Shown in pieces: positions 26,083 to 33,865 of a DNA stretch of 64,000 nt. Below the pieces are notes generated by a model. It saw only the letters and a program-made list of their open reading frames with translations, searched no databases and was not told the origin of the DNA. The stretch's first letter is position 1. Every line of letters starts with the position of its first letter. This DNA is from JAOTVV01 sp039591075 (GTDB lineage: Bacteria > Gemmatimonadota > Gemmatimonadetes > Gemmatimonadales > GWC2-71-9). The position numbers and the translations under genes were made by a program. Location: positions 20,130 to 84,129 of the forward strand of contig JBDHEI010000012.1 of the NCBI GenBank assembly GCA_039591075.1, read 5' to 3'.

Positions 26083-26268
26083 TCACAGCGCCAGCCCCAA
26101 TGGGAACAGAATACAATAGCCCAGAACCAGCAACATCGGGGCCAATCCAGTAGACCCCTGCGCGAGGAGATAGTACCCCACCGCCAGCGAAACGACCGCC
26201 GCGCTCAGTAGCACCCCGTTGCGTCGGCGAAACTGCAGCCGTGCCGGCGACCCCGCCCTATTGATCAT
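26083..26268 (-). CDS. Small two-helix membrane protein
   Basis: The 61-residue protein has a basic N-terminus (SPARLQFRRRNG) followed by two hydrophobic segments (VLLSAAVVSLAVGYYLLA and LAPMLLVLGYCILFPLGLAL) with a short GSTG turn. I do not know a function; the layout is like small DUF3098-type proteins, but that is only a resemblance. A TTGACG-17-TAGGCT promoter lies eight bases before its ATG and there is no spaced Shine-Dalgarno, so the mRNA may be leaderless. tRNA-Val follows on the same strand. Confidence 0.7.
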   Translation of the reverse strand: MINRAGSPARLQFRRRNGVLLSAAVVSLAVGYYLLAQGSTGLAPMLLVLGYCILFPLGLAL

Positions 26269-26276
26269 AGACCCTC

Positions 26277-26305
26277 AGCCTAATGGCAGGTTCCATGAGC
26301 GTCAA
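26277..26305 (-). promoter_or_regulatory. Promoter for small membrane protein and tRNA-Val
   Basis: On the minus strand TTGACG (26300-26305) and TAGGCT (26277-26282) are 17 bp apart. The -10 ends eight bases before the ATG at 26268, so transcription should begin at or next to the start codon. This is the best -35 match among the promoter candidates in the window. Confidence 0.62.
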
Positions 26306-26323
26306 GAATCCGAAGTCCAGCCA

Positions 26324-27250
26324 TCACGCCTGGGGATTCCACTCGTCCACTGGCACGACCCAGCCCTCGTCCAAGGCCTCGCGGCGAAGCCGATCCCGGT
26401 GCCTGCGACGGGTCCACAGCGCCACGAGAATCAGGGCCACAAAGCCCCAGAATACGCTCAGCGACGTGACCAGCAACAGCCAACCATAGCGTTTGCGAAG
26501 GTCCTTCCGCCAGAGTGTCTCGAACTGTCCCAGCGTGAGCTGGTGGGTAGCCCGCAGAGCCAGGTCGAAATCCGCCGTGCTCGCGAGCGTGGTGAGGAGG
26601 GGTTCGAGCCCCCGGTCTCCGCCGAGCCGTTCCAGATAGAGAACCGCCGACGTCGCGAGTGCATAGGACGCCTCCGCCTCCGTCGGACGCCCTGTGGATC
26701 GGAGGTGCCGGTCCAACTCGTCCAAGGACGGCCCGACACCTCGCAACAGTGCCCAGTTCACCCGCAGGGCCTCGAGGCGGTCCCACTCGCCGGCCGCACG
26801 CGCCGCGTAGCCCTCGTCGAACCAGCGAGGGACGCGGCGTATCGCACTGTGCAGCGCGAGATGCGCGAGCTCGTGGCGGAGCACGCGCTGGAAGTCGGGC
26901 GTCGGCTTGAGCACGATGGTGCGCGTGGCCGGGAACGTGGCCGCGGCTCCCCACTCGGGGATCCGGCCCGCGGTCAGCGAGTCGAACTGCCGATCATTTG
27001 CGCTCAGAATGATGCGAATCCGCTGCGCGGGCGCGTTGGGCAGTCCCGGCCACCGATTCATGCGATCTGCAATCTCCGCCAACGTCGTGGCCGACCGTTC
27101 CGAGCCCGACCAATAGACGACGCTCACTCGGCCCACGTGTACGACGTTAGGCGTCGTGGTCTGGAGCGCGATCAACAGCAGGGGAACTAGCGTGGAGGCT
27201 CCTGTCCGGCCGCGGCCAACTCGAGCATTTCCTGGCAGCGTTTTCCCCAC
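26324..27250 (-). CDS. Peptidase MA-like (gluzincin) membrane-anchored protein
   Basis: The protein has a HELAHLALH zinc-binding motif followed downstream by WFDEGYAARAAGEW, the HExxH...E arrangement of peptidase MA-like proteins. A hydrophobic N-terminal stretch (LVPLLLIALQ) and a C-terminal membrane helix (WLLLVTSLSVFWGFVALILVALW) with a basic tail suggest an extracytoplasmic domain anchored at the C-terminus. The start is uncertain: GTG at 27250 gives a signal peptide but overlaps the upstream TPR gene by about 60 bases, and GTG 27286 or TTG 27174 are alternatives. None has a clear ribosome site. It is the last gene of the MglA/TPR operon. Confidence 0.72.
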   Translation of the reverse strand: MGKTLPGNARVGRGRTGASTLVPLLLIALQTTTPNVVHVGRVSVVYWSGSERSATTLAEIADRMNRWPGLPNAPAQRIRIILSANDRQFDSLTAGRIPEWGAAATFPATRTIVLKPTPDFQRVLRHELAHLALHSAIRRVPRWFDEGYAARAAGEWDRLEALRVNWALLRGVGPSLDELDRHLRSTGRPTEAEASYALATSAVLYLERLGGDRGLEPLLTTLASTADFDLALRATHQLTLGQFETLWRKDLRKRYGWLLLVTSLSVFWGFVALILVALWTRRRHRDRLRREALDEGWVVPVDEWNPQA

Positions 27251-28047
27251 GGATTGAACTTGTTGGCCTGGAAGCCCTGCTCCCACGTCCGACGCGCTGT
27301 CTCGCGGTCACCCGCAAACCACTGCACCCGTCCCAGCTCGTAGTAGGCCTCGATGAGGTTGGGACCCAGTTTCAGCGTCTTCTCGAAGAAGGTCTGGGCA
27401 TCGTCGAGCATGTCGCGGGCGAGATAGACGAGTCCCAGATAATAGTGCGCGTAGAGGGTCGCTTTCTTGTCGTTATCGAGTCGAATGGCCTTCGAGAGAT
27501 GCTCGATCGCCTCGCCGAACATCTGCTTCTTGAGACAGATGTACCCGACGTTGATGCGCGCGAGCGAATTGCCCGGCTCGCGTGTGAGCACCTTCTGAAA
27601 GGTGCCAAGTGCCGCATCGTACTCCTCATGGAGCATCTGCGCCCACCCGAGAAGCGATTCCGCCTGGCTGTCGTTAGGTGACAGGGTGAGCGCCTTGGTG
27701 AGGGCCTGAATCGCCCCCGGGTAGTCACCGAGCGCGATCAGGCTCCACCCTTTTTCGATGAAGGTCGACGCGCCGATGTGGTCCGCATGGACCGCGGGCG
27801 CGGTCCCGGGAAACCCAGGTACTCTGTCGCCCTTCTCGCTCTGCGCGAGTCGCTTGTATTTGTCGACGAGGAGGCGGATGTCCTCCTTCAGCGCAGTCAG
27901 ATCGACGATGGTCTGATCCACCATCTTGAACAGTTGGATGATCTCCCGCTTCACCCGTTCCCGGTCCTCACCCGTGCGTACCTGATCGAGACGACGAGCG
28001 ATCGCGTCGAACGTCGCCCGCAGGGACGTGATCGATCCGTCGGTCAT
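27187..28047 (-). CDS. Coiled-coil and TPR protein
   Basis: The 286-residue cytoplasmic-looking protein has no signal peptide. The first 75 residues form a charged helical or coiled-coil region (LDQVRTGEDRERVKREIIQ), followed by about five TPR units from residue 95 on (ASTFIEKGWSLIALGDYPGA is the first). GGAGGCCACC precedes the ATG. It stands 34 bases after the DUF4388-TPR gene and overlaps the peptidase MA gene, so it probably belongs to the same operon as the GTPase module. A partner-binding adaptor role is an inference. Confidence 0.8.
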   Translation of the reverse strand: MTDGSITSLRATFDAIARRLDQVRTGEDRERVKREIIQLFKMVDQTIVDLTALKEDIRLLVDKYKRLAQSEKGDRVPGFPGTAPAVHADHIGASTFIEKGWSLIALGDYPGAIQALTKALTLSPNDSQAESLLGWAQMLHEEYDAALGTFQKVLTREPGNSLARINVGYICLKKQMFGEAIEHLSKAIRLDNDKKATLYAHYYLGLVYLARDMLDDAQTFFEKTLKLGPNLIEAYYELGRVQWFAGDRETARRTWEQGFQANKFNPWGKRCQEMLELAAAGQEPPR

Positions 28048-28081
28048 GGTGGCCTCCGGTGGCGGCCGCCCGTCTCCCCGC

Positions 28082-29701
28082 TCATGAGAGAGCGCTCACC
28101 GTCTCGAGATTCGTTCGCGCGAGTTCGTGCTTGGGGTTGAGCTCGAGCGCGCGGTTCCAGTACTCGGTCGCGAGCTGCCGGTCCTGTCGCTTGTACGCGA
28201 TGTTCCCCAGGCGGAAGTACACGTCATCGCCCAACGTGGGTTGGAGGCGAACGGCCCGCTGATAGGCCTCCCACGCGTCGTCGTAGCGAGCCGCCCGGTA
28301 CAGCAGGTCACCGAGGTTCTTGGACACCTGCGGGATCACGTGCTCGTCCGCCACGGTCGCCCGCAGCAATCCGGCCGCCTCCTCCACATCGCCCCGCGTC
28401 TCGAGCAGCACCGCTAGGTTGTTGGCGAGCACGATATGATCGGGGTGAATCGTGAGCCCTTCGCGCAACAGCGCTTCGGCCTCGTCGAGCCGATCCAACG
28501 CTGCGGCAGACAGGGAGCGTGCCCAGTACCACAGAGGACTGAGGCGCCGTTCGCCGACCGCGTCACGGGCCTGGTCCAGCCGTCCGATCGCGACCTCGAA
28601 GTCGCCCCGATGGAGCGCTCCGATGCCCCATCCCGTCAGGACCCGCGCATCGGCCGGCGCGAGCGCCGCCGCTTCCGAGTAGGCATTCTCCGCCTCATCG
28701 AACCGGCCAGCCTTCTCGTGGCTCAGGGCGAGGTTCGACAGCGCCGCGGCACGCGGACCTCCATGATCTAACGCCTGCGTGAAATAGGCCGCCGCTGCTT
28801 CCCAGTGACCCTGCTTGAGCGCGATCAGACCGAGATAGAAGAACGCCCCCCCATCATTGGGGAGCAGCTCAACCACCCGGCGAAACTCTCGCGTCGCCTC
28901 GTCGAGCATGGTCGTTCGGTAGAAAGCCACGCCCAAGTTGCGATGCTCGTCGGCCCGGGCCCCACCCGCCACGGGGGGTCGCGGCGCCTGGCTGCGGCCC
29001 GTGCGGTGCAGGAAGCCCGCGGTCACGAGCCCGTAGAGCGCCTTGCCCACTTCGAAGTCGATCAGACCGGAATCGGCGATGACGGCCGACACATCCCTGG
29101 AGCCGTCGAGGAGCGGCAAGAGCCGCTCCTGTTCGACGGTGAGCGTCACGTCGGAGCTCGCTACGCGTTCGCGGTCTACGGTGAAGATGATGTCGAACGA
29201 GGGAATCTTCTTCTCGATGAGGCTCCACTCGTCGATACGGCGTGCGCCCTCGAGCAGGAGCGACTCCGGATTGATGTTCACCTGGAAGTCCTGCTCGTCC
29301 GGTCGCACGTCGGTCTCAAACGTGAAGTTGCCGCGGGTCCAGGTGAAGAGGTGGTACACCGCCTCCTCGATCTGGACGCGCACCACCCTCTCGAGGTCCT
29401 GCTGCGAGATCGATCCCTGCAAGACGAGGATCCCTCCGAGCCGCTGATCGCGGTGCTTGGACTGCAGCTCGATAGCCTCGGCGAGTGCATCCCTGGTGAC
29501 TCGGCCATTGCGCAGCAGCAGGTCGCCGATACGATCAAGCCGGTTCACGATCGACGCATATGCGATTCGACCCTTGTCGAAGTAGATGTAGCCCAGATTG
29601 GTCCGGTCGGTGACCGTGAGACACCCGCTCTTCTGTCCCAGCGACAGCAGCTGCAGCACGTCGGCCAACGACGCTTCTTTGAGACTCCCTTTGATGGCCA
29701 C
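28082..29701 (-). CDS. DUF4388 (PATAN)-TPR protein, copy 1
   Basis: The 539-residue protein starts with a DUF4388/PATAN domain (IKGSLKEASLADVLQLL ... GYIYFDKGRIAYASI, about 1-55). A GspE-N-like helical part (LGGILVLQGSISQQDLERVV) and a second DUF4388-type segment (YHLFTWTRGNFTFE) follow, then seven or more TPRs from about residue 245. The GTG start at 29701 shares a base with the stop of the DnaA-like gene (TAGTG). PATAN domains occur in bacterial signalling proteins, often with receivers or TPRs. The layout matches the gene at 33858-35009, so the two look like paralogues flanking the GTPase genes. Confidence 0.83.
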   Translation of the reverse strand: MAIKGSLKEASLADVLQLLSLGQKSGCLTVTDRTNLGYIYFDKGRIAYASIVNRLDRIGDLLLRNGRVTRDALAEAIELQSKHRDQRLGGILVLQGSISQQDLERVVRVQIEEAVYHLFTWTRGNFTFETDVRPDEQDFQVNINPESLLLEGARRIDEWSLIEKKIPSFDIIFTVDRERVASSDVTLTVEQERLLPLLDGSRDVSAVIADSGLIDFEVGKALYGLVTAGFLHRTGRSQAPRPPVAGGARADEHRNLGVAFYRTTMLDEATREFRRVVELLPNDGGAFFYLGLIALKQGHWEAAAAYFTQALDHGGPRAAALSNLALSHEKAGRFDEAENAYSEAAALAPADARVLTGWGIGALHRGDFEVAIGRLDQARDAVGERRLSPLWYWARSLSAAALDRLDEAEALLREGLTIHPDHIVLANNLAVLLETRGDVEEAAGLLRATVADEHVIPQVSKNLGDLLYRAARYDDAWEAYQRAVRLQPTLGDDVYFRLGNIAYKRQDRQLATEYWNRALELNPKHELARTNLETVSALS

Positions 29702-31653
29702 TAGGCGAATTCCTCGATCACACGTTCCTCAGGAGACGGCCACTCCCAGACGATCTTTTCCCGACTTCGCACGTTGCTGATCGGCGAGATGAGGACCCCG
29801 CTGGTGCGGACGCGCCGGGCCACCCGCGACGTGGCTGGCGTGGCGCCCTCCAGCAGGGCCTTGGCAAACGCGGCTGTCGGTGCCTCACCCTGCGCCTCGG
29901 CCGCGCGAATGACCCGCTGCACCGCATTGAGCACGGTGCGGATCGAGTCGGCCGGTCGATCGGCCACATACTCGGTCAATTGGGGTTCCACATCCGGATA
30001 CTTCGCCTTGAGCTTGCGGCGTACGATCCCGTGCCGGAGGTCCCGGTCCGGCGCCGACAACTCGGCCACCAGACCGGCCTCCAGCCGCGAGACGAGCCGA
30101 GCCTCCAGTCCCTCCATCTCGTGCGGGGGACTGACGAGCGTGAGAATCAACTGGCGTTGATCTTCGAGCAGGGCGTTGTAGAGGTGGAAGAGCTCTTGCT
30201 GCGACCGCTCCTTGCCCGCCAGGAGGTGGACGTCGTCCAGCAGCAGGGCCGTGGCGCTGCGATAGCGCTTGCGCCACCCCTCGACCCGATCCCCGTCGAT
30301 CGCGTCGAGCAACTCGTCGACGAACTGCTGCGCCGACAGGCAGGCCACGCGTGCGTCGCGCGTCCCGGCCAGTTGATTCCCGATGCCGTGCAGGAGATGG
30401 GTCTTGCCTACGCCAGGCGGGCCCACCATCACGAGCGGGTTGTACGCCGTGCCGGGACTCGCGATGACCGCGTTGGCGGCGCTCAGGGCCACCTTGTTCG
30501 CTTCGCCTGCCACGAGCGTGTCGAGCGTCCAGGCGCCCGACGGCCCGGGTGGTGGACGACCCTCCTTCAGGGCAGTCTGTACTACGCTGTCCGCCTCCTC
30601 GATACGATCAGGATCGAAGAAGATCGGATCACTGACGCGATTGGGATCCACCCGGGCCATGGCCCGCTGGAACCCACGCAGCCGGTCGATGTCCCGCTCG
30701 TACTCTCGCACGGTCCGCTCGACCCCCGTGGGGACCTCCTGCTGGAGCAGCGCCTCGAGCCGCGCTGTCCGGTACCCGTCACCAGCCCAGCGCTTGATCG
30801 CTTCGAGCACGCGCGCGCGCCACACCTCCACCTGCTCGTGCACGGTGTGGCTGATGCCCGACAGGAAATCCGCGAACTCGTCGCCCGTGGGCCGTCGAAC
30901 CTCGGGGATCGACGCGTGGCGTCGGGGAGGCGGCGCCTCGCCCGAGAGGAGCTGACGGGTCACGTCTCCCGTGAGCGCCACGTCGCTCACCGCCTGATAG
31001 GCCACCAGTCGGTTCAGCAGCCCGAGGAGCTCGCGCACGTTCTGCACCTCGAACCCTGCCACCACCTCGAGCACCCCGGGGCCGATCGCCACACCCCGTT
31101 CCGAGGCCCGACGCCTGAGAATCGCGAGCCGTGTCTCGAAATCCGGGGAGTCGATGTCCACCACCAAGCCGCCGTCGAACCGCGTCAACAGTCGCTCGTC
31201 GAGCTCCTGGATCTCGGCGGGGGGGCGGTCGCTGGTGAGCACGATCTGTCGATTCCCCGCCTGCACCTGTTCTACGATGCGCAGGAGCTCGGCCTGCATC
31301 TCGCGCCGATGGGTGAGGAACTGTACGTCGTCGACGAGCAGGACGTCGACCCGCGCGAAGCGGTTCCGGAGGGCGTCGCTCTGCCCCGCCGCAACGGCGG
31401 CTTGATACCACTCGACAAACTCCTCGAGCGTGACGTATTCGACGTCCGCCCCGGGAGCGAGTCGCCGCGACAAATGCCCGATGGCCGTCAGCAGATGCGT
31501 CTTGCCAAGACCACTCTGAGCGTAGATGAACAGCGGGTTGTACGCCGTGCCGGGTGACTCCCCCACCGTGCGGGCGGCGGTGACGGCGAGCCGATTGGCC
31601 GCCCCAACGACAAAGGCATCAAACGTGAGCCGGGGATTGAGCTCCGCGCTCAC
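29701..31653 (-). CDS. Tandem DnaA-like AAA+ ATPase without DNA-binding domain
   Basis: The 650-residue protein contains two DnaA-type AAA+ cores. Core 1 (about 8-240) opens LTFDAFVVGAANRLAV, with Walker A QSGLGKTH (K51), Walker B LLVDDVQFL (105-113), sensor 1 IVLTSDRPP, arginine-finger-like RLLTRF and sensor 2 NVRELLGLLNRLVAY. Core 2 (about 374-590) opens WTLDTLVAGEANKVAL, with Walker A GPPGVGKTH (K417), Walker B LLLDDVHLLAGK and RLVSRLEAG. A helical linker separates them. DnaA domain I and the C-terminal helix-turn-helix (domain IV) are absent, so this is not a replication initiator. The GTG start overlaps the mglA stop (GTGA). Function is unknown; an ATP-driven partner of the GTPase is a guess. 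Confidence 0.88.
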   Translation of the reverse strand: MSAELNPRLTFDAFVVGAANRLAVTAARTVGESPGTAYNPLFIYAQSGLGKTHLLTAIGHLSRRLAPGADVEYVTLEEFVEWYQAAVAAGQSDALRNRFARVDVLLVDDVQFLTHRREMQAELLRIVEQVQAGNRQIVLTSDRPPAEIQELDERLLTRFDGGLVVDIDSPDFETRLAILRRRASERGVAIGPGVLEVVAGFEVQNVRELLGLLNRLVAYQAVSDVALTGDVTRQLLSGEAPPPRRHASIPEVRRPTGDEFADFLSGISHTVHEQVEVWRARVLEAIKRWAGDGYRTARLEALLQQEVPTGVERTVREYERDIDRLRGFQRAMARVDPNRVSDPIFFDPDRIEEADSVVQTALKEGRPPPGPSGAWTLDTLVAGEANKVALSAANAVIASPGTAYNPLVMVGPPGVGKTHLLHGIGNQLAGTRDARVACLSAQQFVDELLDAIDGDRVEGWRKRYRSATALLLDDVHLLAGKERSQQELFHLYNALLEDQRQLILTLVSPPHEMEGLEARLVSRLEAGLVAELSAPDRDLRHGIVRRKLKAKYPDVEPQLTEYVADRPADSIRTVLNAVQRVIRAAEAQGEAPTAAFAKALLEGATPATSRVARRVRTSGVLISPISNVRSREKIVWEWPSPEERVIEEFA

Positions 31654-32249
31654 TGTGACGCCTCCTCGCTGAGCTTGCGGAGCACCTGTTCCGAAATCGC
31701 CTTGAGGGTCTCGAACACGCCCACGCCGCGCAGCGCATCCGACGGGAACGACGGCAACCCCCAGAAGTTCAGCGCCTCGTCCAGTTCCGGCGGGCGGAGA
31801 ATCAGCTGCGGCGGCAGATCCTGCTTGTTGTACTGCAGCACGAGAGGCATGGAACGCATGTCGTCATCCATCTCGATGAGATTCGACTGCAGGTTCTGCA
31901 GGCTCTCGATGTTCTCGTCCAATTGCCGAACCTGACTGTCGGCCACAAAGACCACTCCGTCCGCGCCCTGAAGCACCAACTTGCGCGTGGAATTGTAGTA
32001 TACCTGGCCTGGAACCGTGTAGAGGTGAAACCGTGTGGTGAAGCCCGAGATGGTCCCGAGCTCGAGCGGTAGGAAGTCGAAGAACAGCGTCCGCTCGGTT
32101 TCGGTGGCGAGCGAGACCATGCGGCCCCGACGGTCATCGGGGACCCGCCCGTAGATGTATTGCAGATTCGTCGTCTTTCCGGACCGTCCCGGTCCGTAGT
32201 AGACGATCTTGCAGGTGATCTCGCGGGTCGTGAAGTTGACTAGCGACAC
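31650..32249 (-). CDS. mglA: MglA-type small Ras-like GTPase
   Basis: The 199-residue GTPase starts at GTG 32249, four bases after the roadblock stop, with GGCGGTGA before it. P-loop GPGRSGKT (19-26) is followed by the characteristic bacterial MglA stretch GFTTRFHLYTVPGQVYYN and base-recognition NKQDLP. In Myxococcus and Thermus, MglA marks the leading pole and is switched off by MglB, a roadblock protein; two roadblock genes stand directly upstream here. The gene overlaps the tandem DnaA-like gene. Family membership is firm; a role in motility or polarity is an inference. Confidence 0.93.
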   Translation of the reverse strand: MSLVNFTTREITCKIVYYGPGRSGKTTNLQYIYGRVPDDRRGRMVSLATETERTLFFDFLPLELGTISGFTTRFHLYTVPGQVYYNSTRKLVLQGADGVVFVADSQVRQLDENIESLQNLQSNLIEMDDDMRSMPLVLQYNKQDLPPQLILRPPELDEALNFWGLPSFPSDALRGVGVFETLKAISEQVLRKLSEEASQ

Positions 32250-32253
32250 GTCG

Positions 32254-32727
32254 TCACCGCCCGAAGAGGCTCGCGAGACTCTCGTCCAACTCGCGCTCAA
32301 AATCGGCCGCCAGGATGGGCCCGTGCCGCACCTCAGGCTCCGGGGCCGCCACCACGAGCTGCTCGGCCAAATCCTCGAAGAATAGCTGGACGAGCCCCAG
32401 AGACGAATCCGGCCCGTACACGACGAGCACCAGCAGCTTTCCCCGAGACGCATCGAGCGCGCCGAGGAACACGCCGTAATGGCGCCCCTGGTGGTTCAAC
32501 GCCCGGAACTCCCGCTCGCCGAGCATCCGAGCGATCGCGCCGGTAGAGGAAAAAATCGCCGCACCCAGCGCCGCCGACGCCATCACGTCCACCGCCCGTG
32601 TGAAACCTTGCTGCGCGAGCACCTGTCCAGCCGGCGTCATGAGCAGCGTGAGCCGCGCCCCCGTCTCGCCCACGAACCGATCCAGCGGCTCGACCGTCCA
32701 TGCCTCGACCGCACGCGTCCGTCTCAC
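32254..32727 (-). CDS. Roadblock/LC7 domain protein (MglB-like), copy 1
   Basis: The 157-residue protein has a single roadblock fold: GARLTLLMTPAGQVLAQQG, then the helix VMASAALGAAIFSSTGAIARML and the strand pair YGVFLGAL / KLLVLVVYG. A C-terminal acidic extension (ADFERELDESLASLFGR) follows. Such proteins dimerise and act as GTPase-activating partners of MglA-type GTPases. The GTG at 32727 overlaps the stop of the second roadblock gene (GTGA). It lies directly before mglA, the usual MglB position. Confidence 0.85.
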   Translation of the reverse strand: MRRTRAVEAWTVEPLDRFVGETGARLTLLMTPAGQVLAQQGFTRAVDVMASAALGAAIFSSTGAIARMLGEREFRALNHQGRHYGVFLGALDASRGKLLVLVVYGPDSSLGLVQLFFEDLAEQLVVAAPEPEVRHGPILAADFERELDESLASLFGR

Positions 32728-33074
32728 CGCGCGACCTCAGCAATCCGAAGCATCTCCAGGCGGGCAAGTCCGACATTCATGTCCGACCCGCCGACGGCAA
32801 CCACCAACACCCCGGTTGGCGCAGGAACGATCGCCAACGTGCCGTCTTCACCCTGGAGGTGGAGGAAGCCGAGCTCCCCAACGGCGCTCGTCTTCGTAAC
32901 CATGGCAAAGCGGCGGGTGAGGCTCGCAGCCAACGCCGCCACCGCCGCCCCGCGGATGCCCTCCATCAGCGACTCGGCCACCACCAGCCCATCGTCGGCC
33001 ACGACCAGCATGGCGCCGCGGACCCCACCGACCCGGGTGATCTGTCCCAGGAGCCGAACGTACGGGTGCGTCAC
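32724..33074 (-). CDS. Roadblock/LC7 domain protein, copy 2
   Basis: The 116-residue protein is a minimal roadblock domain: RLLGQITRVGGVRGAMLVV, DDGLVVAESL, the helix IRGAAVAALAASLTRRFAM, FLHLQGEDGTLAIV and GVLVVAVG. The GTG at 33074 is chosen because it overlaps the upstream stop (GTGA) and begins exactly at the domain; the frame is open farther upstream but only as low-complexity sequence. It may pair with copy 1 as a heterodimer. Confidence 0.83.
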   Translation of the reverse strand: MTHPYVRLLGQITRVGGVRGAMLVVADDGLVVAESLMEGIRGAAVAALAASLTRRFAMVTKTSAVGELGFLHLQGEDGTLAIVPAPTGVLVVAVGGSDMNVGLARLEMLRIAEVAR

Positions 33075-33865
33075 GGTCGGCTTGCCTCGAGCCAGGAGCG
33101 CGCTGCATGGCCTGCGCGCTCGGCCACGACCGCCAGTCGCCCCGCCGGTACACTTCGATCGCGCACCACGAGCAGCAGCGTTTCCGGGTCCGGGCTGCTG
33201 ACGTGCACGTTTCCGTCCCCGGCCTCTGCCACCATCCAGCGCCACGCGCCCAGGCCGAGCATCCGGGAGGTGCGCTCCGCCTCCTGTGCCGCACCCGACA
33301 AGTAGGCCGCTGCTTCCTCCGACACATCCTCCGAATCGTGGCCGCGTAACCGACCGCCCAGCACTCGGCCGCGATCACTGACGAGCAGCATCCCCTCGTC
33401 GGCTCCCTCGAAACCGCCGAATACCGAATCGACCGACAGCTCCTCCGAGGCGGGCTCCGACGCTTCCACCGCCGCCCGGACCGTCATCAGGGCCTGGACG
33501 ACCGTGTAGTCGGTCGGATCCACGCCCAGTGCCGATTCGAGCCGGTCCAGGGCAGTGTCGACGTCACCGTCCCAGAAGGAGAGGAACCCCAGGCCCTTGA
33601 GCGCCCCGACGTGCCGCGGATGCCGCTCGAGGACCCGCATCCACACCTCCCGGGCGCGATCGAGATCGCCAATGTCGACGAGGATGCGGGCGTAGAGGTC
33701 GTGGGCCTCCGCGAGGCTCGGATGCCACTCCAGACCCGTGAGCGCCACCCGCACCCCCGACTCGAGCCGGCCCATCCGCCGCAGCTCTTCACCCAGTTCC
33801 AGAAAGACGAGGCTCCCCGGGTCTCGCTCGAAGAGCGCAGCCATCGCCTGGAGTTCCCTAGCCAC
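33071..33865 (-). CDS. TPR protein with C-terminal roadblock-like domain
   Basis: The 264-residue protein has an N-terminal half of three to four TPRs (LVFLELGEELRRMGRLESG, LYARILVDIGDLDRA, ALKGLGFLSFWDGDVDTA). The C-terminal half resembles a roadblock fold: GMLLVSDRGRVLGG, a helix EEAAAYLSGAAQEAERTS, GNVHVSSPDPETLLLVV and RLAVVAERAG. I assign the second part by pattern only. The GTG at 33865 with CGAGG upstream overlaps the preceding stop; the ATG at 33844 is an alternative. It would be the third roadblock module beside one MglA. Confidence 0.75.
   Translation of the reverse strand: MARELQAMAALFERDPGSLVFLELGEELRRMGRLESGVRVALTGLEWHPSLAEAHDLYARILVDIGDLDRAREVWMRVLERHPRHVGALKGLGFLSFWDGDVDTALDRLESALGVDPTDYTVVQALMTVRAAVEASEPASEELSVDSVFGGFEGADEGMLLVSDRGRVLGGRLRGHDSEDVSEEAAAYLSGAAQEAERTSRMLGLGAWRWMVAEAGDGNVHVSSPDPETLLLVVRDRSVPAGRLAVVAERAGHAARSWLEASRP

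Noticed and set aside
30000..31560. Plus-strand frame of about 525 codons opposite the DnaA-like gene
   Set aside because: The minus strand carries two complete AAA+ cores with motifs in place; the plus frame is a shadow without domains.
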